Of a stretch of 64,000 bases of DNA, positions 1 to 8,487 are shown piece after piece. Every line of letters begins with the position of its first letter. Position 1 is the first letter of the stretch. The translations under genes were made by a program, and so were the position numbers. The DNA is from GCA-002701455 sp964342575 (GTDB lineage: Bacteria > Pseudomonadota > Alphaproteobacteria > Thalassobaculales > Thalassobaculaceae). The stretch lies in contig CAYFGZ010000003.1 in NCBI GenBank assembly GCA_964342575.1, positions 13,812 to 77,811 of the forward strand. The letters are read 5' to 3'. The notes beneath the pieces were generated by a model. That model was not told where the DNA came from. It made no database searches and saw only the letters and a list, made by a program, of their open reading frames with translations.

Positions 1-368
1 GGAATTTCGCTTGACATATTATTCAATGCACCGTGCGGTTTAACATGGGTAACTGCGGTATTGTTTGATATTGCGATAGCCTGGAGAGCACCAATTTGAT
101 AAGCTACGCTGGCCTCTATTTCTTCCATTGGCATATAGATACGCCGGCGACCGAAACCCCAAATATCGTTAAACCCCGGATGTGCTCCAATACTCACACC
201 TTTTTCCGCAGCCATACGAACCACCCGGTCCATGACGTTTGGATCACCGGCGTGAAAGCCGCATGCTATGTTGGCCGATTGAACTATGTCTAGCATAGCA
301 TCATCATTACCGATATTGTAGGCACCGAAGCCTTCGCCTATATCGGAATTAAGATTAATCTTTTTCAT
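1..368 (-). CDS. pxpA: 5-oxoprolinase subunit A, LamB/YcsF family (partial)
   Basis: The reading frame starts at the ATG at 368 and runs off the left edge, so only about the first 122 residues are seen. They match the LamB/YcsF (PxpA) family closely: an N-terminal LNSDIGEGFGAY, then NIACGFHAGDP, GAHPGFND, GFGRR and HVKPHGAL. In this family PxpA works with PxpB and PxpC to open 5-oxoproline (pyroglutamate) to glutamate using ATP. pxpB and pxpC lie immediately next door on the other strand, so the three genes share one divergent control region of about 85 bases. The family usually has LYN after the KPHGA motif, but here it reads LNN. Confidence 0.93.
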   Translation of the reverse strand, partial: MKKINLNSDIGEGFGAYNIGNDDAMLDIVQSANIACGFHAGDPNVMDRVVRMAAEKGVSIGAHPGFNDIWGFGRRRIYMPMEEIEASVAYQIGALQAIAISNNTAVTHVKPHGALNNMSSEI

Positions 369-418
369 GTTTCTGGTCTTTGATATTAGGTTTTAAAAAT
401 ATAAAAAAAAGTGTATTT

Positions 419-435
419 CAAGTTAGTCTAACTTG
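419..435. promoter_or_regulatory. Perfect inverted repeat between pxpA and pxpB
   Basis: CAAGTTA at 419-425 and TAACTTG at 429-435 are exact inverted copies around a 3-base spacer. They lie 18 bases before the pxpB start and about 50 bases before the pxpA start. The position in a divergent promoter region and the half-site size suit a dimeric repressor. No regulator gene sits beside it in the window, so the protein that would bind is unknown. Confidence 0.5.
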
Positions 436-453
436 TGAGCACCAGATCCGTCT

Positions 454-1188
454 ATGGGTAGAAAAATTAAAACTGATAATCCCCGTTTTTTAGCCGCTGG
501 TGATACCGCGTTAGTTATTCAATTTGGGGAAGAGGTAGATGTTTTAATTAACCAGAAGGTTAGGCAATTAGGAGTAGCTGTTGGGACGGAGGCTATTGCC
601 GGTATAGTAGACATCGTTCCCACTATGCGGTCACTTATGATCCATTACAATCCATTAATTATTTCGCAAATTCGTCTGATAGAGAAGGTAAAACCTCTTT
701 TAGAGCTTCAAGGCCTTCTGAATCAAAACAAGAAGCATTGGAAAATTCCAGTATGTTATGAAGGGAAATTTGCTCCAGATATGGACTATATTAGTAAGTC
801 GCTAGACCTGTCGGTAGACGAAATAGTGCGGCAGCATACTTCGGATGAATTAGAAGTTTTTATGATGGGCTTTTTGCCGGGTTTTCCATATCTTGGGTTA
901 TTACCGAAAATTTTTGATCTTCCAAGAAGGATTGAGCCTAGGGTACACGTGCCTCCAAGATCGATATCAGTAGCAGCGCGCCAAACAACAATCTATACGA
1001 TTAATAGTCCTGGAGGCTGGCATTTGATAGGTCAAACGCCTGTGGATTTTTATGATCCTCAAAGAACAAATCCCATTTTGGTTAGTGCTGGCGACAGAGT
1101 ACGATTTTTTTCTATAAAAAGTGAAGACTTTGCTAACATTAGAGAGTCAATTAGGGTTGGAGAATTTAACTTGGAAGAACAAAATTAA
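454..1188 (+). CDS. pxpB: 5-oxoprolinase subunit B, KipI family
   Basis: This 244-residue protein belongs to the PxpB/KipI family, related to allophanate hydrolase subunit 1. It carries the family block GFLPGFPYLG near residues 138-147, PRRIEPRVHVPPRSI just after, and SPGGWHLIGQTP near residue 190. PxpB forms a complex with PxpC and acts with PxpA in ATP-dependent cleavage of 5-oxoproline. The stop codon is one base before the pxpC ATG, so the two genes are translated as a pair. The first 20 or so residues before RFLAAGDTALVIQFG may be a short lineage-specific extension. Confidence 0.93.
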   Translation: MGRKIKTDNPRFLAAGDTALVIQFGEEVDVLINQKVRQLGVAVGTEAIAGIVDIVPTMRSLMIHYNPLIISQIRLIEKVKPLLELQGLLNQNKKHWKIPVCYEGKFAPDMDYISKSLDLSVDEIVRQHTSDELEVFMMGFLPGFPYLGLLPKIFDLPRRIEPRVHVPPRSISVAARQTTIYTINSPGGWHLIGQTPVDFYDPQRTNPILVSAGDRVRFFSIKSEDFANIRESIRVGEFNLEEQN

Positions 1189-1189
1189 T

Positions 1190-2200
1190 ATGACAATCAA
1201 AGTCTTGGACGGTGGATTCAATGTTACAATACAAGACATGGGGCGGCCTCGATTTCAACATTTAGGCGTCCCGGTGTCAGGCGCGGTGTCTGAAGTTTTA
1301 TTGGCTCTAGCAAACGCATTAGTTGGAAATCCCCGGAACATGGCTGGACTAGAAATAAGAATGTTAGGACCAACGTTGGAAGTTTTGTGCGAAACCATTC
1401 GGGTTGCGTTGGTTGGTACATCGACACCTATAGAGGTAGTAAATGAAAGCGGCGTGAGTCACCCTTCTAACCAGAGCGTCCTTCTTAAAAAAGGTCAAAA
1501 ATTTAAAATAGGAAATATTACCGATAGTGGTAGTGCTTATCTAGCGATTGAAGGAGGTTTTAATATACCATCTGTATACGGGAGTCTGTCGACATATATC
1601 CGTGCGGGAATAGGGGGGCTTAACGGCCGAGCGATTGCTGAAGGTGATGAAATTCCCCTGCAATTTGGTTCTGTTTCTAGCCGAGGGGAATTAAAATTAG
1701 AAAATGACGCCGCGCTAGACCAACAAGGGCCGATCAGGATAATTTTTGGACCACAACAAGATTTTTTTACGGAAGATAGCGTTGATAAGTTCTTAAATTC
1801 AGCTTATTCAGTAACGAGAGATGCAGACCGCATGGGTATTCGTCTTGACGGTCCAAAACTGGAACATCGGAGGGGATATAATATTGTGTCTGACGGGATA
1901 GTCACAGGCGCCATACAGGTGCCTGGGACGGGTCAGCCCATTGTATTACTTGCAGATCATCAGACAACAGGTGGATACCCTAAGTTGGCTACGGTGATTT
2001 CCTCCGATATTTCTCGATTAGGACGCTTGAGGCCGGACGATCAAATTACTTTTATTGAAGTTTCCGTTGAAGAAGCGGAAGCTGCTCGTTTTGACCGAGA
2101 AAACAAACTTCAAAACCTTATCGAAAACCTAAGTGTGGCTGATCCATGGTTAGACGAAAAAGCATTATACAGTGAAAACTTAATTAGCGGCTTCAGTTAG
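1190..2200 (+). CDS. pxpC: 5-oxoprolinase subunit C, biotin-dependent carboxyltransferase-like (KipA)
   Basis: The protein has 336 residues from the ATG at 1190. That start gives the usual family opening, MTIKVLDGGFNVTIQDMGR. The open frame continues upstream to 1121 inside pxpB, but that extension has no family similarity. Family blocks include GVPVSGAVS, a TYIRAGIGG stretch, and GAIQVPGTGQPIVLLADHQTTGGYPK near residues 240-265. PxpC is the larger partner of PxpB and resembles allophanate hydrolase subunit 2. The one-base gap after pxpB indicates coupled translation. Confidence 0.93.
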   Translation: MTIKVLDGGFNVTIQDMGRPRFQHLGVPVSGAVSEVLLALANALVGNPRNMAGLEIRMLGPTLEVLCETIRVALVGTSTPIEVVNESGVSHPSNQSVLLKKGQKFKIGNITDSGSAYLAIEGGFNIPSVYGSLSTYIRAGIGGLNGRAIAEGDEIPLQFGSVSSRGELKLENDAALDQQGPIRIIFGPQQDFFTEDSVDKFLNSAYSVTRDADRMGIRLDGPKLEHRRGYNIVSDGIVTGAIQVPGTGQPIVLLADHQTTGGYPKLATVISSDISRLGRLRPDDQITFIEVSVEEAEAARFDRENKLQNLIENLSVADPWLDEKALYSENLISGFS

Positions 2201-2226
2201 GGAGAATGAAGGAAAATTTCTACGCC

Positions 2227-3255
2227 TTATAGTTTTTCATATATGTATATACCATCCGCATTTTGATTTCTTTTAATTTCGTTTTTTAACAGTAAATTAT
2301 TAACATGAGCGACAGTTTCTCCAATGGCAAAGCGTGTCTGGAAAGGATCTAATTCACGTTGGAACAAAGCCTCCATAATATCCTTTGCGGTTGATCTCGA
2401 ACCACACGAATCGAAGGTGATATCCAGGCGAGTTTGATGATGCTTAATCAGATCTAATACGCGGGTTTCCAGTCCTTTGTATGGTCGGTCATGGGCGGGT
2501 AAAACCGAAATTTGATTTGAAGTGGGATCAAGGGTGGTCAAAAAGTTTAAATACCCGGCTAAAGGGTCTCCATCGGGTTCCTGCCACCAGACCGCTATAA
2601 TAGGAGTGATCCGGGGCAACAACATGTCTCCGCCTAGTAGAAGTTGATCGTCCGAGCAATATAAAGATACGTGATCAGGTGAGTGTCCTGAACCAAAAAT
2701 TGGCAGCCACTTTCTTCCCCCAATATCGAAAGTTGTACTTGCTTCTATTCTTTTGTAGATGGGAGGAATTGGAGTTACCATTTGTCGGTAATCGTTTCCA
2801 ATTTCCCGGTAGATACCAATTAGAGAGCTTTCCAGACCTGTACGCTTATAAAAGTCTTGCATCTGTAGAGAGGATCCATTTTCCACATCAAGATACGCCT
2901 GCCTAGCGCAAAGCCACTCAATTTGGCTCATCCAAAGCTCGGCATCCGTGCGATCTAGTAACCATCCAGCCAGTCCCACATGATCGGGATGGAAGTGCGT
3001 TCCAATGATTTTCGTTATTGGACGCTGAGATAAAAAATCGTTGAGTATAATCGCCCAAGTTTCGATAGACACAGGATCAGCCATTCCCGTGTCTACTAAG
3101 ACCCAGGAGTCTCCGTCGTCTAGCAAATAGATATTTATGTGATCCAAAGCAATTGGCATAGGCATTCGGAACCAAAAGATGCCATCCGCTATCTCTATAG
3201 GTTCGGTAGGTGAAGGCAGTTCATCACCTCGGATATAATTTACATTACTCTCCAT
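2227..3255 (-). CDS. MBL-fold metallo-hydrolase
   Basis: The metallo-beta-lactamase-type zinc motif HFHPDH follows the strand KIIGT, and the later metal ligands lie in FGSGHSPDH and LLGGDML. The substrate is not evident; distant relatives include glyoxalase II-like hydrolases. I use the ATG at 3255 (342 residues) because family members begin shortly before the ADGIFWFRMPMP strand. A TTG at 3297 would add 14 residues, and neither start has a clear Shine-Dalgarno site. The gene diverges from phnN, with 97 bases between them from this start. C-P lyase loci often carry phnP, also an MBL-fold enzyme, but this protein is longer and I do not see PhnP-specific features, so that identity is not claimed. 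Confidence 0.82.
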   Translation of the reverse strand: MESNVNYIRGDELPSPTEPIEIADGIFWFRMPMPIALDHINIYLLDDGDSWVLVDTGMADPVSIETWAIILNDFLSQRPITKIIGTHFHPDHVGLAGWLLDRTDAELWMSQIEWLCARQAYLDVENGSSLQMQDFYKRTGLESSLIGIYREIGNDYRQMVTPIPPIYKRIEASTTFDIGGRKWLPIFGSGHSPDHVSLYCSDDQLLLGGDMLLPRITPIIAVWWQEPDGDPLAGYLNFLTTLDPTSNQISVLPAHDRPYKGLETRVLDLIKHHQTRLDITFDSCGSRSTAKDIMEALFQRELDPFQTRFAIGETVAHVNNLLLKNEIKRNQNADGIYIYEKL

Positions 3256-3352
3256 GCTGGGAACATAATCTTGTAATATCCTCTTGCATAGACCCAAATT
3301 AGGATAGGATAAGCAAAATTATAAACTTTTTTTTTTTAATAGCGAATTTGAT

Positions 3353-3919
3353 ATGAGGGACACATGTAATCAGAATGGGCGACTTATTCTTGTTGTAGGC
3401 CCCTCGGGATGTGGAAAGGATACCCTTCTTAATGGCGCAGCAAAGGCTCTTTTAGGAAATTTAAAATTCGTTTTCATTCAAAGGGAAATTACGCGACCGT
3501 CTTTCGTGGGTGGAGAGAAGCACATTGCGATATCGCAGAAGGAATTTGACATAAAGCAGCGTAATCAAGAATACGTGCTATGGTGGTCTGCCAATGGTCT
3601 GTCTTATGGTGTAGGAAAGACACTTGATAGAAGTCTAAATGAAGGGAAGAAAGTTATTCTAAATGGTTCTCGTGCCGCTACCCCGATGGTAAAAAAGCGT
3701 TATCCAAAGGTAAAAATCATTCAGGTTGTTGTCTCCAAAGATATTCTAAGGAAAAGGCTGGAACAGCGCGGCCGTGAAAGTAGTGAAGAAATTGAAGCAA
3801 GGTTAGCTAGGGGAGAGGCCTTAAAACTAAAAGGGAATAAAATATACAATTTTAATAATGATCAGCCACTAGATACATCATTAAAGTCCTTTGTTTCACT
3901 TTTAACTGGTATAAAGTGA
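3353..3919 (+). CDS. phnN: Ribose 1,5-bisphosphate phosphokinase PhnN
   Basis: PhnN phosphorylates ribose 1,5-bisphosphate to PRPP, recovering the sugar product of the C-P lyase pathway. The 188-residue protein has a P-loop VVGPSGCGKDTLLNGA at residues 14-29, as in PhnN and guanylate kinase relatives. FIQREITRP and the GLSYGVG segment follow, with an arginine-rich lid around KRLEQRGRES. The gene stands on the plus strand, facing the minus-strand phn operon and separated from it by a small unknown gene and the HD-domain gene. Its location at this locus favours PhnN over guanylate kinase. Confidence 0.9.
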   Translation: MRDTCNQNGRLILVVGPSGCGKDTLLNGAAKALLGNLKFVFIQREITRPSFVGGEKHIAISQKEFDIKQRNQEYVLWWSANGLSYGVGKTLDRSLNEGKKVILNGSRAATPMVKKRYPKVKIIQVVVSKDILRKRLEQRGRESSEEIEARLARGEALKLKGNKIYNFNNDQPLDTSLKSFVSLLTGIK

Positions 3920-3953
3920 CAACTAGTATTTTTTCATAAAAAGGATGGTTCAA

Positions 3954-4304
3954 ATGGCCGACGAAAAATATCTTTTTATAGTAAGCATGGACGTAGAACC
4001 GGATAAAGAGGATCTATTTAACGAAGTTTATGACGAGGAGCATGTCCCATTTTTGTCCAACGTTCCGGGGGTAATTTCTGTTACTCGGCTTACTAAACAA
4101 GAGACAAAGTTAACTTTAGGCGGAAAGATCGAGACTATGGATACCGACTCTCAGGCAAAGTATACCGCTATTTATGAAGTGACGGGACCGGATGTCATGG
4201 TGAGCGATGCCTGGGCAGAAGCAGGCGAGAAAGGCAGATGGGCTAGTGAAGTTCGGCCTTTTACGAGAAATAGATCACATGTTTTACGCAAAGTGATTAG
4301 TTAA
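3954..4304 (+). CDS. Small dimeric alpha/beta-barrel-like protein
   Basis: The protein has 116 residues from the ATG at 3954, which has AAGG about 10 bases upstream. The in-frame ATG at 3945 abuts that same site and is too close. The pattern YLFIVSMDVEPDKE, then EVYDEEHVPFLSNVPGV, resembles ferredoxin-like dimeric alpha/beta barrels of the EthD/antibiotic-monooxygenase type. No catalytic residues can be named. It follows phnN by about 35 bases and is probably cotranscribed with it, which suggests but does not prove a role near phosphonate use. Confidence 0.7.
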   Translation: MADEKYLFIVSMDVEPDKEDLFNEVYDEEHVPFLSNVPGVISVTRLTKQETKLTLGGKIETMDTDSQAKYTAIYEVTGPDVMVSDAWAEAGEKGRWASEVRPFTRNRSHVLRKVIS

Positions 4305-4355
4305 TTAAAAATCATCAGGTAAATTTTCAAAAAGATCATCCCGTAAGACTTTTCT

Positions 4356-4898
4356 TTAAATTTGAACTTGTCGTGCATAATCCAAAAAATAATCTAGCGA
4401 TGGGGTGATTTTTGAGGGGGCTTTTGAAGCGTCGTCCCAACGTCTAAGTTTTATGGCTTCCTGGTAAAACGAATGACCCTCAAAGACATCTTTTTCTCCC
4501 TTGGTAAAGGGACCTCCCTGAACTTCTAAGCTCTTTATTGAAGCTCTTGATAATTTTGAAAAATATTTCAAATCCGTTGCACATAAGTAGCGTTTAGCAT
4601 CTACATGCCAACGTATCGGAGATGTTACAGCAGAATTAAAACATGGTTGTAGGTATTCAACAGCTATTTGTTCATGCTTTGCATCATCGCCGCTTTTGAT
4701 GGGCGCGGTGGTATCGTTACTGATTAGATGTCCTATATCATGAAGTAGACAAGCGGTGATCATCTCGGGAGTCTCGTTTGCATTTTCTGCGTGAAGAGCA
4801 CATTGTAATGCATGGGACAATTGGGTTACAGAATCTTCGTCAAAGAAATTTTTTCCTTTTGTCAGAAAAATTAACTTTATTTCGTGAATTATCGACAT
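4356..4898 (-). CDS. Phosphonate-operon-associated HD-domain protein (PhnZ-like family)
   Basis: The 180-residue protein has an HD-domain core LSHALQCA, then CLLHDIGHL near residues 49-57, and a later RWHVDAKRYLCATD segment. These fit the HDIG family found in phosphonate operons, whose best known member PhnZ is a di-iron oxygenase cleaving hydroxylated 2-aminoethylphosphonate. The gene is last in the phn operon, 17 bases after phnM. No PhnY-type 2-oxoglutarate dioxygenase is in the window, so a PhnY/PhnZ pathway cannot be claimed. It may act on another phosphonate or on a C-P lyase intermediate. Confidence 0.85.
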   Translation of the reverse strand: MSIIHEIKLIFLTKGKNFFDEDSVTQLSHALQCALHAENANETPEMITACLLHDIGHLISNDTTAPIKSGDDAKHEQIAVEYLQPCFNSAVTSPIRWHVDAKRYLCATDLKYFSKLSRASIKSLEVQGGPFTKGEKDVFEGHSFYQEAIKLRRWDDASKAPSKITPSLDYFLDYARQVQI

Positions 4899-4914
4899 TC
4901 TAATTACTTTCTAA

Positions 4915-6066
4915 TTAAATAATGCGTCTGCCTTCCACAAGCCCCTGTCGGACTATTGGAATTGATTCTTTTGTCAGTTCAACTTCTATAATATCTGCCC
5001 GAAAGCCAGTCGCAAGAAGACCTCTATCCTCAAATCCAGCCATCTTGGCTGGTGAGCTCGTAATTTTTGAGACTGCGGCCGGCAAACTAATACCGTGGTT
5101 TGAAGTTAAAATAAACGCAGCATGGAGCAAACTTGAAGGGGCGTAATCAGATGAAAGTGCGTCTAGAAGTTCAAGTTCCGCTAATTTTGAAGCTGATACA
5201 TTACCGGAATGCGAACCGCCTCGGACCACATTGGGTGCCCCTATTATGGTTTCCATCATAGCTCCCTTTGCGGCGCTAGCGGCACTCACTGTGGTAGGAA
5301 ACTCTGCTATAGTCGCTCCAAGTTCCACAGCTTCATCTATGTGAGAATTAGTCGCGTCATCATGAGTAGCAACGATGATGTCATTTTCATGGCATAATTT
5401 TGCAATTTCCATGCGATGTTTTTTTGAATAAGTCACCTGTAACTGTTTGCGGTCATGGGAAAATTTTTTGAATTCCTCATCGGTCATTCCGTATTTTCCT
5501 TGATAGTATATTCGTTGTTTTTCTTCATCCACAAATTGACGTTCGCCGGGAGTATGGTCCATTAATGAAACAAGACGCACCAGTTCCTCGGACTTAAACT
5601 GATTGAAAAGCTCGAGAACATTTGGCATAGGTACTTCACAACGAAGATGAAGGTAGTGATCTATCCTTAATATACTGCGAGATACTGCATCCCTTACTGC
5701 TTTGGCGGCGTCAAGAAGCATTATAGCTCGTGCTTCATTTGTTCGGATATCACCTCCAATTGCTACTGCATCCAATACTGTTGTGATGCCCGCGGCAGCT
5801 AACTCTGCATCGTGCGACAAGACTGCCGCAATATGGGGCCATTGAACACCAGGACGTGGTCGACAGTGACGCTCAAGATTATCTGTATGAAGTTCAACTA
5901 ACCCAGGCATGAGGTAGTTTCTATTCAAGTTTTGAGCATCACGAATATTTGTGTTTCGTCGGCTTATATCTTTTATTAATCCATTTTCAATCACCAACGA
6001 GCCAACGAAAATCTCGTTTGGAAGTATCAAGTTCGCATTGGTAAAAACCTCTTCTTTTTTTGGCAT
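4915..6066 (-). CDS. phnM: Alpha-D-ribose 1-methylphosphonate 5-triphosphate diphosphatase PhnM
   Basis: PhnM removes pyrophosphate from the ribosyl-alkylphosphonate triphosphate made by PhnGHIL, giving the substrate of the C-P lyase PhnJ. The sequence is an amidohydrolase of about 383 residues, with the PhnM signature LVELHTDNLERH then RPGVQWP near residues 55-78. ATHDDAT, a metal-site segment, and VRGGSHSGN near residue 285 follow. The phnL stop overlaps the first possible start by one base; I use the ATG at 6066. The tight junction marks a single operon. Confidence 0.95.
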   Translation of the reverse strand: MPKKEEVFTNANLILPNEIFVGSLVIENGLIKDISRRNTNIRDAQNLNRNYLMPGLVELHTDNLERHCRPRPGVQWPHIAAVLSHDAELAAAGITTVLDAVAIGGDIRTNEARAIMLLDAAKAVRDAVSRSILRIDHYLHLRCEVPMPNVLELFNQFKSEELVRLVSLMDHTPGERQFVDEEKQRIYYQGKYGMTDEEFKKFSHDRKQLQVTYSKKHRMEIAKLCHENDIIVATHDDATNSHIDEAVELGATIAEFPTTVSAASAAKGAMMETIIGAPNVVRGGSHSGNVSASKLAELELLDALSSDYAPSSLLHAAFILTSNHGISLPAAVSKITSSPAKMAGFEDRGLLATGFRADIIEVELTKESIPIVRQGLVEGRRII

Positions 6067-6068
6067 CA

Positions 6069-6779
6069 CTAGGTTGTTACCTTTGCTAGTTCGACATTAA
6101 AGGTCGTCGTTGCCACTGCATCGTGGATAAATTTGTCGTGGAAAATACCTATTATTGCTGTCCCGCGCTCTCTAGCTGAAATAATTAGCTTGATTACCGC
6201 GTCACGATTCTTGTCGTCCAAGGATGCTGTCGGTTCATCTAAAAGTAGAATGGGATAATCTTGAATAAATGTTCGAGCGATATTTACCCTTTGTTGTTCA
6301 CCCCCAGAAAACGTTGCTGGCGGCAAGCTCCATAGCGATTCTGGTATGGCCAGTGTTGTCAAAAGTTGACTTACCGCTTTTTTTACCGATCTTAAACTAA
6401 GCCTCTGCTGGATAAGTGGTTCAGAGACTAAATCAAATGTCGATATTCGGGGGATAACTCTTAAGAATTGGCTAACATAACCTATGGTTCTTCTTCTAAC
6501 GTCTAATATTAGATGGGAGGGTGCGCCGACAAGGTTCACCCAGCCGTTATCGTGCTTGATTTCTATTTTGCCTGATTTAATCAGATAGTTTGCATAGATG
6601 GACCGCAAAAGAGTGGACTTTCCTGTTCCAGATGCACCTGTCAAAACCACGCAATCACCGCCCTTAACGTTAAGAGATATTTTACTAAAAACAGCCAGCC
6701 CAAGGGAACCTTGATTATGGAGTATGAAAGTTTTTTCCAAATTTTTGATGCGGATCAAATCTGTCTCGGATTTTATCAT
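6069..6779 (-). CDS. phnL: C-P lyase system ABC-type ATPase PhnL
   Basis: This 236-residue ABC ATPase has Walker A GASGTGKST near residues 48-56, Q-loop YVSQFLRVIPR, signature FSGGEQQRVNIAR and Walker B LLLDEPTASLD. The RVIPRISTFDLVSEPL stretch is typical of PhnL. In the known pathway PhnL joins PhnG, PhnH and PhnI in making alpha-D-ribose 1-methylphosphonate 5-triphosphate. It is not a transport ATPase despite the family. It starts 4 bases after phnK ends and meets phnM at its stop. Confidence 0.95.
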   Translation of the reverse strand: MIKSETDLIRIKNLEKTFILHNQGSLGLAVFSKISLNVKGGDCVVLTGASGTGKSTLLRSIYANYLIKSGKIEIKHDNGWVNLVGAPSHLILDVRRRTIGYVSQFLRVIPRISTFDLVSEPLIQQRLSLRSVKKAVSQLLTTLAIPESLWSLPPATFSGGEQQRVNIARTFIQDYPILLLDEPTASLDDKNRDAVIKLIISARERGTAIIGIFHDKFIHDAVATTTFNVELAKVTT

Positions 6780-6783
6780 GATG

Positions 6784-7557
6784 CTAAACCGGAAGTATTG
6801 AAGAAACTAGAAGTTGCGTATATGGATGTTGGGGATCATCGAGGACTTGATCCGTTAATCCTTGCTCAACAACGTGTCCTTCCTGCATAACCATTAACCT
6901 ATGCGATAAAAGTCTCATCACGCCAAGGTCATGGCTGACAATGATACAAGCAATGCCTAATCCGTTCACCAACCCCCTAATTAGATCGAGAAGACGCGCC
7001 TGCACAGAGACATCTAAACCACTTGTAGGTTCGTCCATAAATATAAGGCGGGGCTTTGTAACTAAATTTCGCGCTATTTGAAGGCGCTGTAGCATCCCTC
7101 CAGAAAACGTCTCGGGGTAGTGGTCTATTCTTTCATTATCTATTTCGACTTTGGTTAACCAGTCTAAAGCTTCATTGCGAATGTCACCATAATTACGGGC
7201 CCCTACAGCCATCAATTTCTCGCCGACATTTGCCCCAGCTGAAACGTTCATTCGAAGACCGTCACGCGCATTTTGGAAAACAACGCCCCAGTCTGTTCGC
7301 ATCAAAAGTCGACGCTCGGGTTCACTCAATGAATAAATCTCTTGCAGTCCATTTATTCTGGTGTCGAATTCAATCAAACCAGTTGAAGGTTTAAGCAGTC
7401 CTGAGATATTTTTTAAAACCGTCGTTTTGCCGGAGCCAGATTCACCGACGATGCCCAGGATTTCACCGGGGTATATGGCAAAGCTTACATCCTCGCAGCC
7501 AATTTGCGATCCGTAGAAATGAGAAAGGTTTTCTACCTGTAGCAAAACTTTCGCCAT
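6784..7557 (-). CDS. phnK: C-P lyase system ABC-type ATPase PhnK
   Basis: This 257-residue ABC ATPase has Walker A GESGSGKTT near residues 36-44, signature FSGGMLQRLQIAR, Walker B LIFMDEPTSGLD and switch histidine IVSHDLG. The MNVSAGANVGEKLMAVG segment and position directly after phnJ identify it as PhnK. In E. coli PhnK docks on the PhnGHIJ core complex. Its ATG follows the phnJ TAA with no gap, so the two are translationally linked. Confidence 0.95.
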   Translation of the reverse strand: MAKVLLQVENLSHFYGSQIGCEDVSFAIYPGEILGIVGESGSGKTTVLKNISGLLKPSTGLIEFDTRINGLQEIYSLSEPERRLLMRTDWGVVFQNARDGLRMNVSAGANVGEKLMAVGARNYGDIRNEALDWLTKVEIDNERIDHYPETFSGGMLQRLQIARNLVTKPRLIFMDEPTSGLDVSVQARLLDLIRGLVNGLGIACIIVSHDLGVMRLLSHRLMVMQEGHVVEQGLTDQVLDDPQHPYTQLLVSSILPV

Positions 7558-8487
7558 TTATTTACTTTCTTTTGGCATAGCTGTGCCGGTGTGCCCTTTT
7601 TCCCGTCTTTCAGAACAAAAATTACTATCTGAACAAACGAACAATCGGGAGCCATTATTGTCGGTAATGATCTCGTCAAGAAAACTATGATTCGAATTGC
7701 ATAGAGCACAGCACTCTGACCATACCTCTATTTCAAAAGGATGGTCATCAAAATCTAGGCTTTCCACCTTTGTGTATGGTGGAATCGCATAAATACGCTT
7801 TTCCCGACCGGCACCGAAAAGTTGTAGTGCTGCCATATAATTCATCTTTGGATTATCAAACTTTGGAATTGGACTGGGGGACATGACATAGTGGTCGTTT
7901 ACTTTCACGGGATAATCGTACGAGGTTGTTACACGCCCGAAATGCGCAATATTTTCATATAAACCGACGTGCATTACACCATATTCCGTCAAAGAATGCA
8001 TTTTTCGTGTTTCAGCCTCTCGAGGTTCAATCCATCTGAGAGGCTCGGGTATTGGTACTTGATAGACCAAAATCTGGTCAGCCTTCAATTTTACTTCGGG
8101 TATCCGGTGTCTCGTTTGTATAATGGATGCTAACTCAGTTTTTTCGGTCGTTTTAACCCCCGTCGTTTTGGCGAAAAAGTGTCGTATATTAACGGCGTTC
8201 GTGGTATCATCTGCCCCTTGATCTATTACCTTTAACGTATCATATTGGCCAATTATACTTGCGGTAACTTGTATTCCACCAGTCCCCCATCCAAATGGCA
8301 GTGGCATTTCTCGACTGCCAAAAGGCACCTGGTATCCAGGCAAAGCCACGGCTTTCAAGATGGCCCTTCTGATCATTCTTTTGGTTTGGTCATCCAAATA
8401 GGCAAATGTGTATCCCTGAAGGGGCTCTGTTTTTTTTCTAGCTTTAGTTTTGCTTGAGCCGTTTAGTTTATTTGTCGAACTGTTCAT
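7558..8487 (-). CDS. phnJ: Alpha-D-ribose 1-methylphosphonate 5-phosphate C-P lyase PhnJ
   Basis: PhnJ is the radical SAM enzyme that breaks the carbon-phosphorus bond, releasing the alkane (methane from methylphosphonate) and a ribose cyclic phosphate. All four signature cysteines are present at residues 260, 263, 285 and 291. Their spacing (3, 22 and 6 residues) equals that of E. coli Cys241, Cys244, Cys266 and Cys272. The motif context is CCALCNSNHS then FVCSDSNFC. The 309-residue length includes a lysine-rich N-terminal tail of about 20 residues before GYTFAYLDD. The start overlaps the phnI stop by 4 bases (ATGA). Confidence 0.96.
   Translation of the reverse strand: MNSSTNKLNGSSKTKARKKTEPLQGYTFAYLDDQTKRMIRRAILKAVALPGYQVPFGSREMPLPFGWGTGGIQVTASIIGQYDTLKVIDQGADDTTNAVNIRHFFAKTTGVKTTEKTELASIIQTRHRIPEVKLKADQILVYQVPIPEPLRWIEPREAETRKMHSLTEYGVMHVGLYENIAHFGRVTTSYDYPVKVNDHYVMSPSPIPKFDNPKMNYMAALQLFGAGREKRIYAIPPYTKVESLDFDDHPFEIEVWSECCALCNSNHSFLDEIITDNNGSRLFVCSDSNFCSERREKGHTGTAMPKESK

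Noticed and set aside
96..293. 65-codon plus-strand frame at the left end
   Set aside because: It lies wholly opposite the pxpA coding region, which has clear family motifs, and its product has no features of its own.
1121..1189. Upstream extension of pxpC inside pxpB
   Set aside because: The ATG at 1190 gives the conserved family start, and the extension overlaps pxpB coding sequence.
2227..3255. Calling the MBL-fold gene phnP
   Set aside because: It is about 90 residues longer than PhnP and only the general metal motif is shared, so location alone is not enough.
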